A stretch of DNA of 64,000 nt from Cavia porcellus (lineage: Eukaryota > Chordata > Mammalia > Rodentia > Caviidae), in NCBI RefSeq assembly GCF_034190915.1, contig NW_026947484.1, positions 207,030,657 to 207,094,656 of the forward strand, given 5' to 3'. The position numbers and the translations under genes are program-made. Position 1 is the stretch's first letter; the number at the start of each line of letters is the position of its first letter. The notes beneath the pieces are model-generated. The model searched no databases. It saw only the letters and a program-made list of their open reading frames with translations, and was not told where the DNA came from. Shown here in pieces: positions 36,608-47,872 of the stretch.

Positions 36608-36721
36608 ATGCCAGTTAAGATTATTAGTGGGCCTGAGCTGGGTGCTCTTGCCCCAGACTCTGCAGAGGGGTGCATAGATGCCCGCTGTTCTGGCACTGGG
36701 AAGACACCTGTTTCCTACTGA
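36608..36721 (+). other. small open frame after a splice-acceptor-like site
   Basis: GTGTTTCTTATAG ends at 36607 and is followed directly by an ATG frame of 37 codons (MPVKIISGPELG...) ending in TGA. The GC content is locally raised. It could be part of a last exon. No homology is recognised and chance is quite possible. Confidence 0.12.
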
Positions 36722-37420
36722 TGATTTATTTTGATAATTTAACATCCTTCAGAAGCACTATTTCTACAAAAAAGCTGGTTTTCAGTACACAAAAACTAAA
36801 ATTGATATATTCAAAAGTATTGGATCTCTTTGTCTAAAAGAATAGTTTAAAAGGAAGAACAGAATTAACTAAAAAGTGAAACAGATCCTATTTTTAAGCT
36901 TTCTGTAGTTCTGGTACTGTTCTTGCTTGGGCTTCTAATCAAGCAGTACATCAGGCCTTCTCTCGTCTCCATTTGCAGCTGGGCATGCTCATAAAAGGTG
37001 TTTGCAGATCCCACTAAAATGTTACACACAGGGAGAGGCTTCTTTGTTCATCAGTGGGGAGTCACCACTGGCTATTTTCTACTGCATCATTGATTATGTG
37101 CTTCAGTTTTATTAAGTTTTTTGTTGAAAGCCTATGTTCTTATGTGTGTTTCTGGCTTTCCTTTGTATAATATGAAGGATGATACCTAAATTTCATTTTT
37201 GTTAACAATTTTAAATTGTTTTTGTATTGCTTCAGTATGAGTCAGCATATACTAATTAGCTCCTTTATATCATAATCTCTTTCCTACCTATTTAGTATGA
37301 GATATTGAAACACTCTGGATAAAGTTCAAAACTTAATGCAACTTCTATGCATTTCTACCTGGATTACAAGCAAATACATATAAAGCATAGCACTAGCATA
37401 TACTATGTGTTAATATGAAT
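36722..37420. other. no recognisable feature
   Basis: Nothing identified. Confidence 0.5.
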
Positions 37421-37425
37421 GTATG

Positions 37426-37779
37426 TGTCTTAGTTACTTTTTACTGGTCACTGAGACAAAATACTTGATGCCCAAAGTTGGGGGAAAAAAAGATTTATTT
37501 CTTACAGTTTTTGGAGGTTTCAGTCCATACTCAGTTGGCTCCAAAGCAAGGTGGCATGGTGGGGCTGTAGTGCATGGGAGCTGCAAACAGCAAGGCAGAA
37601 ACAGACAAGAGAGAGACACAACTTCTTCCTGCCATTACATTGTATGCTGACTCCACCCCTAGGTGGGTGGGTCTAGGTGTAACACTGATACCATCAATCC
37701 AAGCACTAAACAATGAACTAATCTTGAATGCACAATGCAAGCACATGAGGCCTCAGGGCCATGAACATAAACCATGACA
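37426..37779 (-). repeat. MaLR 3' LTR (left copy)
   Basis: 354 bp, the downstream LTR in element orientation. Compared with the right copy it shares almost all blocks but differs by scattered substitutions and small indels (for example an extra GTGGGTCTAG block near 37666). Such divergence would date the insertion. Confidence 0.9.
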
Positions 37780-39259
37780 TTCCACTCCTGACCCCCAGGA
37801 CTCATGTACATCTTTTATACAAAAGACATTTAGTTCACCTCCAAGAGTTGCCAAGAGAGTCCTTAGTTTCAGTATTGCTGAAAAGTCCAAGTCCCAAGTC
37901 TCCTCCAAGATCTATGGCAAACTCTTAACTCTAACCCCCTGTAGAAAGAAACAAGGTTAAACATTTCTGAAATGCAAAGGCACAACATTATCATTCCAAA
38001 AGTTACAACCAGGGGAATATAAAGCATAGAAAACAAAGCAAATCTGATATCCAGCTGGGCAAACATTAAGTACTAGAGTTCCCTGATCAGTTTTTGAAAC
38101 AATCTGGTCGCAAGCTCCAAAGGGCTTTGGTGATTCCACTCCCATGGCACTTTCAGAGATTTCAGCACCCACAGCTTCTCTTAAACCTTCTCTGCTCACT
38201 TTTTGCAGCCTTCCTTGGATGATCCAAGTTCCTGGCTTTTACAAATTCCTGGGATCTCTACTGCAACTTTGGCTTCACCCTTACATCTTTACAAATCATC
38301 CTCTCAGGGGCACACTGCTTGACCTCCAAGACCCTTTGGAATTGATTTGGAAGCTGCCTTAGCCTCAGCATTTGTACATTTTCCTTGCACCTAAAATCAG
38401 CACCATATGGATGCCACCAAGGTCTGCTGCTAGCTGGATTTTTTCTCTCTTAGCTGTAGGGGTCAATTGCCTGGGTTGCTGGGCTCTGTTTACCTGATTG
38501 TGAGGAAAAGCTTTTCTATGTTGTTGCCATTCTATAACCTCATGTGGCCTTCATTGCCAGTCTGGAGCATGGTGCTCTGTAGCTTTCTCCTCTGACCAAA
38601 TTCTTTCACTTTTGCAGTTTTGAGGTTGCAAAGGGTGAAGACCTGGGATGCTTCCTGGATGCGCCATGGTTATCTTTCTTATCTCTCTGTTTCTTCTCAG
38701 CAATCAAAGTCTCTTCTCTATCTTTACAATCCACATCATCACTGGAGTTTTCCTTCTGGGCAAACTCACAGCATTGTATATTATCCTACTGGGCTCTTTG
38801 CTCTTGATTTGCAACATAAACCTGGCTAAAAGCCACCAACATTAGCCATGCCACAGCCTCAATGTTCCATTGCCTTGAAATTTCCTTTGCCAGATTAGTA
38901 AGCCCATTGCCCTTAGTCTCAGTCTCAGGCAAAGTCTCTGGGCATGAGCAAAATGTAGACAAACTTTCTATCAAGCCTTAACACACATGATGGGGAGTCC
39001 AATGACCAAGGCCGTTCTTCTTCCCAGCAGAAGCCTGCCCAGCTTGGTCCTTGCCATGAGGCTATTTATCAGCCTTTTGGTCTCCGGAATTCTGACCAGA
39101 ATTTCCTCTACAGAACAGCCTAACCTGCTCCAGCTCTGTGCATCCAGGTGACATGTCCAAACCTTTCCAAACTCTGCCCACAAGACACTTCCAAAGCCTC
39201 TCAAAAAACATGATCATGTATAATAACAGCAAATGATCCCACTCCTCAGTACCAAATTC
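37780..39259 (-). mobile_element. MaLR internal region, non-coding
   Basis: The sequence lies between the two LTRs. The primer-binding-like site abuts 39259 and the polypurine tract abuts 37780. Frames are short and overlap on both strands. No protease, RT or integrase motif is visible. Confidence 0.85.
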
Positions 39260-39601
39260 TGTCTTAGTTACTTTTGACTCTTCACTGAGACAAAATATCT
39301 GATGCTCAAAGTTGGGAAAAGGAAAGTTTATTTCCTACAGTTTTTGGAGGTTTCACTCCATCCTCAGTTGGCTCCAAGACAGGGTCTCATGCTGGGACCA
39401 CAGTCATGATAGCTGCAAACAACAAGGCAGAAACTGACAAGAGGGAGACACAACTTCTTCCTGATATTACATTATATGCTGGCTCCAACCCTAGGTAGGT
39501 GTAGCACTGACACCATCAATCCAATTACTAGATAATGAACCACTCACAAATGCACAATGCAAACCCATGAGGCCTGGGGGCCACCGACATAAACTATGAC
39601 A
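39260..39601 (-). repeat. MaLR 5' LTR (right copy)
   Basis: 342 bp, the upstream LTR in element orientation, adjacent to the primer-binding-like site. Its minus-strand GGAAATAAACTTTCC holds the polyadenylation signal. Confidence 0.9.
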
Positions 39602-39606
39602 GTATG

Positions 39607-39844
39607 TCATAACAAAGAAAAAAATTTCAATCCCATGCTCTGATCCAGTGGCTTGATTTTATGAAACATGTGGGATGTTTGAAATATTTCCCAATAACTA
39701 GGGCTGTGGTTTAGCAGTGGTCATCCTTTCAAAGGTTGTCAGAGGCCTCCTCTTTCCCAGAACATTTGTAGTAAAACTGCAACACAATTTAATGCTTAAA
39801 ACCATGTATTTTTGATTTATTTTTCAATGAGAAAATTTTCTAGA
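39607..39844. other. no recognisable feature
   Basis: Nothing identified. Confidence 0.5.
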
Positions 39845-39937
39845 GAGCCAAGGATATAGCTCAGTAGTGCAGCTCCCGCCTGACAAGCTTGAGGTTCTGA
39901 GTTTCATTCTTGGTAATCCTCCTCTGCCAAAAAAGTC
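39845..39937 (+). mobile_element. ID-like SINE, diverged
   Basis: GGATATAGCTCAGTAGTGCAG is a recognisable A box. It is followed by CTTGAGGTTCTGAGTTTCATTC, a mutated B box, then CCAAAAAAG. It belongs to the tRNA-derived family but is older than the 22.6-kb copy. Confidence 0.7.
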
Positions 39938-40077
39938 CAATACTCATGAGAAAATTTGCCAATTATTATTTTTATGATTTTAATAAAATTTCACATCTCT
40001 ATGTCATGGTTTTTATTTGAAAATATGATATTAATAATAGAAATTCATGAGAGGTTGTAAGAATTAGTGAGAGAAAG

Positions 40078-40430
40078 TATATTAGCTTTCTGTCACTATT
40101 ACAACATATCTAAGACAATCATTTAAAAGGAAGAAAAGTTTAGTTGAGCTCATGGTTTTGACCCATCACTTGGTACTTGTGATTTGTACAAACCTGTGCA
40201 TTATGATAAACACACATGGTAGAGAAGGCCCAGTCCCCTCAGAAAGCCACAGAGCACAGAGAGAAAAGACCATAGTCCCAGTCACTACTTCAGTGACTTC
40301 ACTTTTCTCACAAGGCTCCTCTTCCTAAAGATGCCATTACCGCTCACTAGTGCTGTGGCTGGGAGCCATGCTTTTTACACAAGAGCCTTGGAGGCACTTC
40401 AGACCAAAATACTGCAACACACAAAATGCT
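40078..40430 (-). mobile_element. MaLR-class LTR, antisense
   Basis: The plus strand reads TATTAGCTTTCTGTCACTAT, AAGGAAGAAAAGTTTAGTTG and CTCACAAGGCTCCTCTTCCT, then GTGGCTGGGAGCCATGC and a CAGACCAAAATA end. This is the known order of a common rodent/mammalian MaLR-type LTR in reverse. Confidence 0.55.
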
Positions 40431-41805
40431 TAGCATTGTTCATGTGCACTGCATGTCCCTCATATTAAGAATTTACTTTTGTGTAGTTAGTGCATACACT
40501 ATTTTATACTGCATTTAGTTGGTTTGAATTACAAAGAATAATTTATTTCATTAAAGAAATATTAGAAAGTGGTTAAACATAGCATAATTTTCTTCAGGTT
40601 TTGATTCATTGATCACAGAATACATCTTCTAAATCTGACCAAATTTTTACATAAGATCATAGTTCTGCTATCTCATTAAAACCTATAAAACAAAAAAGAG
40701 TACAAAATTCAAATATTCTACTGATAGAATGTTAAAATAGCTATATTTAAACCAAGTAAAAAGAATGTTATGAAATTGAAAAGAAATAAAAACAACTACA
40801 GAAACACATCCATTTTATGTATATAATTTTAATCTAACAAGAAATCCAATTCATGAGATGTTTTTGTGTCAGATTAGCATGTTCTCTCAATGAAAACATA
40901 ATTGGTTTAAGAATTTCAGACTCTTCATTGGTAAAATGTAACTGGTAAGATATGATTTGACCACTGTGCATGTTGGATAAATGAACCTAGAATCAAACCA
41001 TTCCTCTAAAATAATATAGTTAAATGATACTCTACAAATGGTAAATATTAGACACAATAAGAGAAGCAAAAAGTACAAAATGAACAGGTTTATTGAGTTG
41101 AGGATGTGGAAAGGAGCATACAACCCATGGCAGTTGGGCCATCTCCTTTAACCAGATACAGAGAGGCAGAGAGTTTTATGACCTCTGATTGAAGTGGCAC
41201 TTGAGGCAGATGTTGATGGTGTATGAGGAAATGATTGGAATTCTCTCTGTGTGTAAACAGGAAGGGGAGTTGCAATTAGGGCTGAAGAAGAAGCAGGACG
41301 TGGTAGGCTTTCCCGCTTTGGCCTTTTGCTATGTTAGAACACCATCACAATTGTACAGTAATTTGTACAAGGGCAAGAACCTTTCATTCCCATATTTGTA
41401 TTGTTAGGAAAAGGGTGATGGCTGTCTCTTACTACTTCTTGCTGGATAGGACTGTCACATTGGAGTCCAGGGGATTGACAAGATGATAGTTGATGCCCAT
41501 GTAGATCAGTAACCTCAGTGAGGCAAACACTTTAAGCTACTGTAAAATATAATTGAGTATAATTGAGCACAAACAGGTATATTCATCCATCAGTTCATCG
41601 AACATTTTCAAGCATCTGCACTGTGGAAGACATTTAACTGCTGCTTGGAGTTAACTAGATACAAAATGAGCACATAGATGCATGGGAAGATCCTCTCTGG
41701 AGATGATACAAAATGTGACGTTTCATTTGAGGAAAACAAATAAACAAACATGACCAGAAAAGAAAGAAAATTTAGAAGAGAATAATTCTAGTTGGATGTT
41801 TTTGT
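40431..41805. other. no recognisable feature
   Basis: AT-rich first half, mixed second half; nothing identified. Confidence 0.5.
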
Positions 41806-41900
41806 TTGTGTTTGTATTTGGTTTTAATTTTGGTACTAGAAATTGAACTCAGAGCATCATGCTTGCCAGGCAAGAACTAAGCTAAATCCCCAGGCCTTGA
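41806..41900 (-). mobile_element. ID-like SINE, antisense
   Basis: The plus strand carries a T/G-rich tail, then TTGGTACTAGAAATTGAACT (B-box side), CATGCTTGCCAGGC (anticodon arm) and CTAAGCTAAATCCCCAGGCC (A-box side). It is the same family as the copies at 12.9 and 22.6 kb. Confidence 0.8.
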
Positions 41901-42944
41901 TATTTTTGATTCACTTTTATTAATGAGGTGATAGTCAAGTTGAGATTTTGAGTGTTAACAGGACTTTACTGAGCAGAACAAGGCAAAACAAAGCAGAAAA
42001 TAGTTTTGAAGAGGTGGAAAGGTTATTTTTATTGAAATATGGGGAATATTTAGAAATTAAAGTAATGAGACTACATTACCCTACTGTTTGAGTCCCAGAT
42101 TCAGAAGCTAGGATGACTTTCAGGATTATTAGTAGTTTTGAGTTGAATGCCAACTCAAAAGTTGGGAGGTTTTTCTTTGCATTGAATGGGGAACTGATGG
42201 TCACCGTCATCTGAAGGAAGCCTGGCAAGGCAGGAGAGAAGACAGGTGAGTGACAATTCCATTGTGCCAGGGACACTGCCAACTGCTCTCTCCCGTAATT
42301 CTAAACTATTCTTTGTGTCACCCTTTATACAGCCACTTGCTCTTTCAGTCATTCCTGATTGTGACACTGGTTACAACTTTCTTTCTCTTACCAAGCGCTG
42401 CCAAACAAATTTTCCAAAAATAGGCATTTTCTTATCACACAGCAGATGAAAAAATAGCAAAAAAGAAAAAAAAAAGTACTGTAACCAACAGAATAAAGTT
42501 TAACTTTATTCTGCTTTTCAAAATCCTCTAAAATCTTGTTTTTCAAAATTTCATTTATTTTCCTTACTCACTCAGTATTTCCTGGGTCACTTCCACATTC
42601 AATAACTTAATGAAAGCTTTAATTTCTTTGAGTGTTTGTTTCCAATCTTCCTATGAGTTGTAATATTTTGTGCTGATTTTATCTACTGTTAATCTGTTTG
42701 AGTTTCATGCTTTTTCTAGTACCTTCTTATACTTGTTAACCAATCTCCAAGAATGTGAACAGGATTGTTGATTGGGATAATTTGGGAAAAACTCTAAAGT
42801 TGAACAGTGCTGATAACAGCACAACATCATGAAGCTATTTAATATCATTACATTGTAAACAAAGTTGAGTATGATAGTAAATCTTATATGTATATAACAC
42901 AATAAAATTTATTTTAAAAATCTATATAAAAATGAAATTAGATT
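41901..42944. other. no recognisable feature
   Basis: Nothing identified. A frame pair near 42076-42367 is unsupported. Confidence 0.5.
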
Positions 42945-43697
42945 TAGGAAAAGATGGCAAATCAATAAGTAGCAGGGTGGAGAGCCTTTCTGAGAAAGAC
43001 AGCTCAGATGCTGGAATTTAACACCACCATAGAGAAGGCCAGATGAGGGTAGAGGGATTCTCACAACTCAGGAAGAAACTAGGAAAAAAGATAAAATAAA
43101 TGAAAAGAAAAATGTGGACAGGAGACTGGAGCCAGATGTGCTCTCACTGGAGCCAGTCCCACAGTGAGCAAGACACTGTGCTGGTGTCCAATGACGCATG
43201 GTTGCACTGAAGCCAGGGGTAGGCAAGCTGAGAAACGGTGGGAGGATGTGTTGCAAAGGAAAATGGAGCTGGCATGGAGATCTGCACTGGGCTGTGGTGA
43301 GTGTTCAGAATTTGGTCCTCCTATGGGAGGGAATGACTGGCTGGGTGACGTATCAGAATTGGGCAGGACAAGCCCAAATCAGGAACTGTAGTGGCTTCAG
43401 TTGGCTTCTCCTGGCACACAGCAGATTGGTGAGAATGGCTTGGGCTGGGTCCCTTATAGGGAAGAGATTACCCCTGAAGCTGTCCCAAACTGGTTCCTTT
43501 CACATGGTACACACTAACGTGGTGAAGGCCCCTGCTGATTGACTGGATTAGAGGGGAGGGGCCAGCCTGCACCACCTGAGTGATCAATAGTAAACCTGAG
43601 AGGACAAAAATCCCTAGCCAGCACACTTCAGAGTAACCATAACCAATACAGAAAGGTCCTGGTACCTCCAGTATACGCCTGTCTGGAAGAAACCAGA
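42945..43697 (+). promoter_or_regulatory. half-L1 5'UTR (presumed internal promoter)
   Basis: This GC-richer, non-repetitive leader contains AAGATGGC near its start, as L1 5'UTRs with YY1-type sites do, and runs to the ORF1 start area. It has no tandem monomers, unlike the 5'UTRs at 55.3-56.5 kb. Promoter function is inferred by family, not seen. Confidence 0.5.
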
Positions 43698-44146
43698 AAC
43701 ATGACAAGTGAAAGAAACAAATAACAAAAAAGTCTGCAACTGCCAATCTAGGGAATATGGGTGCAGGAGAGGTAGACACAGAAGAGACTGATGAGAGCAA
43801 ACAAGCAGTATTGAAAACAGCATCTGCTGACATAAAGAAATATCTTAGTGACATTATAGCAGAACTCAAAACAGAAATACTAATACAAGTAAATACTAAT
43901 ACAAGTAAATACTAACACTAATACAAGTAAAGCAAAATTATAAGATTAATAAAAGAAATGCTAAGCACCTCTCAAGAAGACACAGATGGAAAAATGGGGA
44001 AGGACAGAAAAATGAGGGAAACCTTTGATGAAGTATATAAAAAATTTATAATACATGAAACAGATTCAAAGAGATTGCGAGGAAACTAAAAATTCTGTTG
44101 AAAGCTGGCAAAATTGCTTGAAAAAAACTAAGATAAACTATCAAAA

Positions 44147-45583
44147 CTTGAAGACAGGGAGAAGAACAGAGCTCCAGAGATCCGGCCATGGAGGGACTCA
44201 GGAAGCTTATTCACCCACCCTCTTGGTAAGCACCTGCAACTTGGGCCTGGAGAAGACCATTACCTGTGAGCCTACTGCCACACGAGCTGAAAATCAAGCA
44301 CCCTTCTCCCACCTGTCCCCTTCCCCCCTTAGCTACTGGGGATAGATGTTTCAACATCTCTTGGGAGGATAACCATATGCAGTATAGAAAATATGGGGGA
44401 TTTCCTTCTATCTTCTGTTTGAAGGCATAGGTTGTTTTCACTGTTTCGTTATGTTTCTTTTGCTCTATTCGGTATTCTTGATTGGTTTTACAATGTTCTA
44501 TTTTTGGTTTGATTTTACAATAAGTAATTGACTGGACAGCTATTGTTAAGTTATAAAGAGATATACATGGTACTTATTACTACTATCCCAGTATCCTACT
44601 GTGAAATCTTGTACCAATTTCACTGCATTGTCTCAATTTGGCTTTGTTCTGTCTTGTGCTGTTGCATTTTTACTACTTTCAAAATTAAAAAAAATACATG
44701 TTAAGACTCATGCATGTGTAGAATCTATAAAGAGTTTATGAGAACTGATCTTATGACAATTGATGAAATGAACAGATACTTTGAAGAAAAGGAGATACTA
44801 AAATAGCCAGTGCTGATCCTGGAGTGTCATAATGTGAAACCCAGCAATAGTGTTATTCTTTGTTCAAAGTGATATTAACCTGCTTGGGTTTATTCAAAGT
44901 CAACATAATTGAAGATATGGGTAACTGCATATATGTTTAAGTGTATAGGATTGATAACCATATTTCTAAGTTTTTGTTGGATAGTTGAACAGAACTCGTG
45001 ACAGTTTCACTGTTTGAATCCCCAATTTATATGCTCCACTTTAGTATCTTGAATAACCATTTGTAAGAAGACAATCTGTAATCATCAACTAGCAATTTCT
45101 TACTGTTTATTTTTTCTTTGAAATTATGTATTATTTCTACTCATTTTCTGTTTTTTTGTCTTTAAATTCAGTTTTAAAAAGAAGACACTACAGTACCCAG
45201 TGCCGATCATGGAGTGTCATGATGTGAAATCCAGCAATACTATTATTCTTTGTTCAGAATAATTTTAACCTGATTTATTTGTTTAATCTAAATATAAATG
45301 AAGATATGGATAACTGCATGTATGTTTAAATGTATAGGATTGACAACCATTTTACTAAGTTAGTGTTGGACAGCTGATTAGAACTTTTTGCAGTCTCTCT
45401 GTTTGAATTCACACTTTACATGTTCCATTTATTTTTACCTTGAACAACTATTTGTAAAACGACAACATCAACTAGTGATTTCTTACTGTTTTTTTTTCTC
45501 TGAACATATGTACTATTTCTACCTATTTTCTGTTTTGTTTAATCTTTCTTTAAATAAAAATTTAAAAAAACCTTGAAGACAGG
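44147..45583 (+). mobile_element. 1.41-kb composite non-autonomous retrotransposon with 12-bp TSD
   Basis: CTTGAAGACAGG occurs at 44147-44158 and at 45572-45583; removing one copy and the 1413 bp between them restores continuity of the host ORF1. The insert starts with about 600 bp I do not recognise (GC-rich, with a pyrimidine tract near 44310-44330). It then carries the L1 3'-end sequence in two tandem copies, and an A-rich end (TTTAAATAAAAATTTAAAAAAA). It encodes no ORF2 motif. The duplication and A-tail show L1-type target-primed insertion. It may be a 5'-truncated L1 with a long 3'UTR, or a chimaeric element using an L1 tail. Confidence 0.85.
44789..45570 (+). repeat. tandem duplication of L1 3' end, period 390 bp
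   Basis: Unit A (from 44791, GGAGATACTAAAATAGCCAG) and unit B (from 45181, GAAGACACTACAGTACCCAG) align throughout. They share GGAGTGTCAT(A/G)ATGTGAAA, CAGCAATA, TGTATAGGATTGA(T/C)AACCAT and TTTCTTACTGTTT, and each ends in a TTTAAA-type tail. Single-copy relatives end the L1s at 4536 and 59632. Confidence 0.9.
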
Positions 45584-46140
45584 TTTGCAACTTGTGATCA
45601 CAAAAGGAAAGATCTCTTAAAAATGACAAGGAATGGAAAGTAATAATACAAAGGCTAGAGGACAAGAGGATCTATAACTTATGAATAAAAAATGTAAGTG
45701 AAGAACCAGGGAGTAAATACAAATGAAATACAAAGGCTATTCACACAAATAATCAATTTAAACTTCCCAAGCATAGGAAAAGCAATTTATATTCAGATAT
45801 ATGAGGCATACAGAACTCCAGCCAGCTACAACCAAAACAGAGCTACACTCAGACATATAATAACCAAGATCCCAGAAATTCATTACAAGAACCAAATATT
45901 AAAAGCTGTCAGAGAGAAAAAAGACCCAGATCACTTATAAAGGAAACACCTATCAGTATAATGACAGACTTTTTGACACAAACCATCAAATCAAAAAAGA
46001 GCTTAGAGTAAAATATTCCAAGTCCTGAAAGAAAATAACCTCCAACCCAGACTGATATTTTTTGCAAAGCTATCTCTCAAAATTAATGGAGAAACAAGAT
46101 GCTTCCATGACAAAGAGGAGGTATGGGAGTTGATGACCAC

Positions 46141-46600
46141 CAAACCAACCCTACAAAAAATACAATAGAGAGAGAAACAAAACCACCAGGGTTTCAGGAG
46201 CAGTGGTAGAGAGGCCTCACTGAATGGGGCAGACAGTGGAATGAAGGGGAAAAGTACACAACCAATGGCAGACAAATACTATAGCAGAGATGAGGCAGAT
46301 AAGATTGGCTATAATATCTAGCATAGATGGACTTGATACACTAACAAAAAGAAAGAGACAGAGTGCATCAGGAGATAGGATTCATCAAGATGCTCTGTAT
46401 AAGAAATATGATTAACCCGAAATGGGGTTTATGGATCAAAAGTCAAAGATGAGAAAATAATGCTCTATGTGATAGCGAACCAAAGATGAATAGGGGTAGC
46501 TCATCCTTCAACTGCAGATAGATTGGAAAGACATGATCCTTTTGTGCAGTAGAGAACTACTCAGCTATAAAGAAGGAAAACCTTAGGCCTTTGTAGGTAA
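46141..46600 (+). pseudogene. ORF2 remnant with internal deletion
   Basis: About 46300-46500 corresponds to the start of ORF2 (the GLDTLTKRKR-like stretch near 46331 and the segment ending GVA near 46500). Directly after it the sequence matches the last ~60 residues of ORF2 (an HPSTAD-like phrase, then a YSAIKK-like phrase near 46565). The EN active-site segments further downstream, the whole RT and the Cys/His motif are missing. Confidence 0.7.
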
Positions 46601-47403
46601 AGGAATACAACTTAAGATCAGGCTCAGGGGTGAATAGGTTCAGCACCACTTAGGTAAATAGTGGTTTGCCTCCCTAATCTAAAAACTACAGGATTTAATG
46701 GTACCCAAAATGTACAATGCATCCCCTAAAAGGGTAAGGGGAGGAATTGTCTAATAAAGGAAGGCAGAGGATATTGTCAATAGTGTATCATGACCTAAAA
46801 CCCATATTGTTCTCATTGCTCTGTTTAGTTTGGTTATATTCTGTTCCAGTCTGTCTTCTTGTACTAGAGTTGAGGACACAGGCACCTATTCCAAAAATAG
46901 CTGTATATACTATAAAAACCATCCTTAATTTCCTATTAACTTAAACTGAAGCCCTGTATTTCTTATAATATCTTATTATGACTGATCTCATTTGAATCTG
47001 GTTTGTTAGATTGCTGTTTTGTCTTGACTTATTTCATTTGAATTTGTTATGTTTGAACGTATCAAGTCTGAGAATATAGGCAAATACTCTGAAGATGGTT
47101 ATATTCACTATGATACCCATTCTGATTTGATTATTATCTGCTTTTAAAGTCCTATGTTTCCAAAGTTTTGTTTGTATTGATATTGTTATATACTGCTATG
47201 TTCAATTTTATTATACCTAATGATATAGAAAATTCTATTGAAGACAACAAGAGACATCATAGTAACCATTTTAGATCATCTCATATGGTGGTTTTAATCA
47301 TGAGCTATGCCCATTATTTTGTTTTGAGTGACCCCTTTTTGTTTTGTTTCTCATTTTATTTTGTTCTTTTCAAAATAAAAAAAGAAATTAAAGATGTAAC
47401 ACT
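46601..47403 (+). mobile_element. half-L1 3'UTR
   Basis: An AT-rich 3'UTR with related internal units (GAAGCCCTGTATTTC near 46948 and AAAGTCCTATGTTTCC near 47147), ending in an A-rich stretch after TTCTTTTCAAAATAAAA. Homologous segments lie at 3690-4140 (sense) and 26636-26900 (antisense). Confidence 0.7.
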
Positions 47404-47524
47404 ATAAATTTTCATTAAGAGACAAAAGAATTAATCTGTCATGAAGATTTACTGATACTGTATTAGATTAGCTAGCAAACGAAGAAAATAAATTAAAAAA
47501 TGTTAAAAAAAAAGACAACCACTG

Positions 47525-47872
47525 AAGCCTACATCTAGACGTTCCCCAAGAGCCTCAAGCACTCATAAGTGAAGCTTCCGAAAGTTGATCAGGTTAGATG
47601 CTGACTTGCTGTCATGAGACAGCATCTGGGAGGAAGAAATGGATTACTGGGTTCATGGCATGGAAAGATTTGTTATCTTTTTATGCTTCTGACTGCTCTT
47701 CTACCAAAATGACATGAGCACTCTTTCCTCTTCCAGTTCTCTTTGCCTTGCTGTCCTGCCTAGGAACCAGTCAACTATGGTCTGAAATGAGCCCAAAGAG
47801 ACCTCCTGCCTGAAACTGTGAGTATAAGATATTGTGTCCCAGCCATGAGAAAGTGACTAAGGCAACAACCAA
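47525..47872 (+). mobile_element. MaLR-type solo LTR
   Basis: A start near GCCTACATCTAGACGTTCCC, a CATGGCATGGAAAGATTTG middle, AACTATGGTCTGAAATGAGC at the polyadenylation region (AATAAA lost) and AGAAAGTGACTAAGGCA at the end follow the family order. It lies just 3' of the half-L1. Confidence 0.6.

Larger units (their letters stand above)
37421..39606 (-). mobile_element. complete MaLR (ERVL-type) LTR retrotransposon with 5-bp TSD
   Basis: Two direct LTRs with TGTCTTAG...TGACA ends (plus-strand view) enclose 1480 bp, all flanked by GTATG at 37421-37425 and 39602-39606. The element reads on the minus strand, since the AATAAA signals and the CTAAGACA end are on that strand. Just inside the 5' LTR (right side) the minus strand reads TGGTACTGAGGAGTGGG, close to the tRNA-Leu primer site used by ERVL/MaLR elements. 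A purine-rich GGGGGTCAGGAGTGGAA tract lies just upstream of the 3' LTR. The interior has no long frame (largest about 80 codons, 37957-38199), as is usual for MaLRs, which depend on ERVL proteins. Confidence 0.92.
43698..46140 (+). pseudogene. L1 ORF1 (RNA-binding chaperone), mutated and split
   Basis: L1 ORF1p is a trimeric coiled-coil RNA-binding protein. The coiled-coil part is visible as frames with TASADIKKYLSD near 43810-43870 and SVESWQNC near 44094. The C-terminal domain (frame 45698-45940) carries FPSIGKAIYIQIYEAYRTP and ILKAVREKK, typical of ORF1. A third part (45960-46140) matches the extended C-terminus also present in the minus-strand L1 (53547-53735). Stops and frame changes occur throughout. 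A small tandem repeat of ACTAATACAAGTAAAT lies at about 43879-43931. The 1413-bp insertion 44159-45571 splits it. Confidence 0.85.
42945..47403 (+). mobile_element. half-L1 (HAL1-like) element: 5'UTR, ORF1, internally deleted ORF2, 3'UTR
   Basis: Beginning near AGGAAAAGATGGCAAATC (an L1-like 5' end), the element has a GC-richer 5'UTR (to about 43700), ORF1 in two parts (about 43700-44158 and 45584-46140) and the beginning of ORF2. The ORF2 piece runs to the endonuclease segment GGGGTAGC at 46493-46500. At about 46501 the sequence jumps to the extreme ORF2 C-terminus (CATCCTTCAACTGCAGAT, then CAGCTATAAAGAAGG near 46560). A 3'UTR with A-rich end near 47380-47403 follows. Some 3 kb of ORF2, including all RT motifs, is therefore absent. 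Without its internal insertion it is about 3.0 kb, near the size of HAL1 half-L1s. Whether it is a family member or a one-off deletion needs other copies. Confidence 0.8.

Noticed and set aside
37869..39204. Gag-like coding capacity inside the MaLR
   Set aside because: Frames are at most about 80 codons, overlap on both strands and show no recognisable domain.
42945..47403. Two separate L1 ORF1 copies around 44 and 45.8 kb
   Set aside because: The two parts are successive ORF1 segments separated by an insertion with a 12-bp target duplication, so they are one ORF1.
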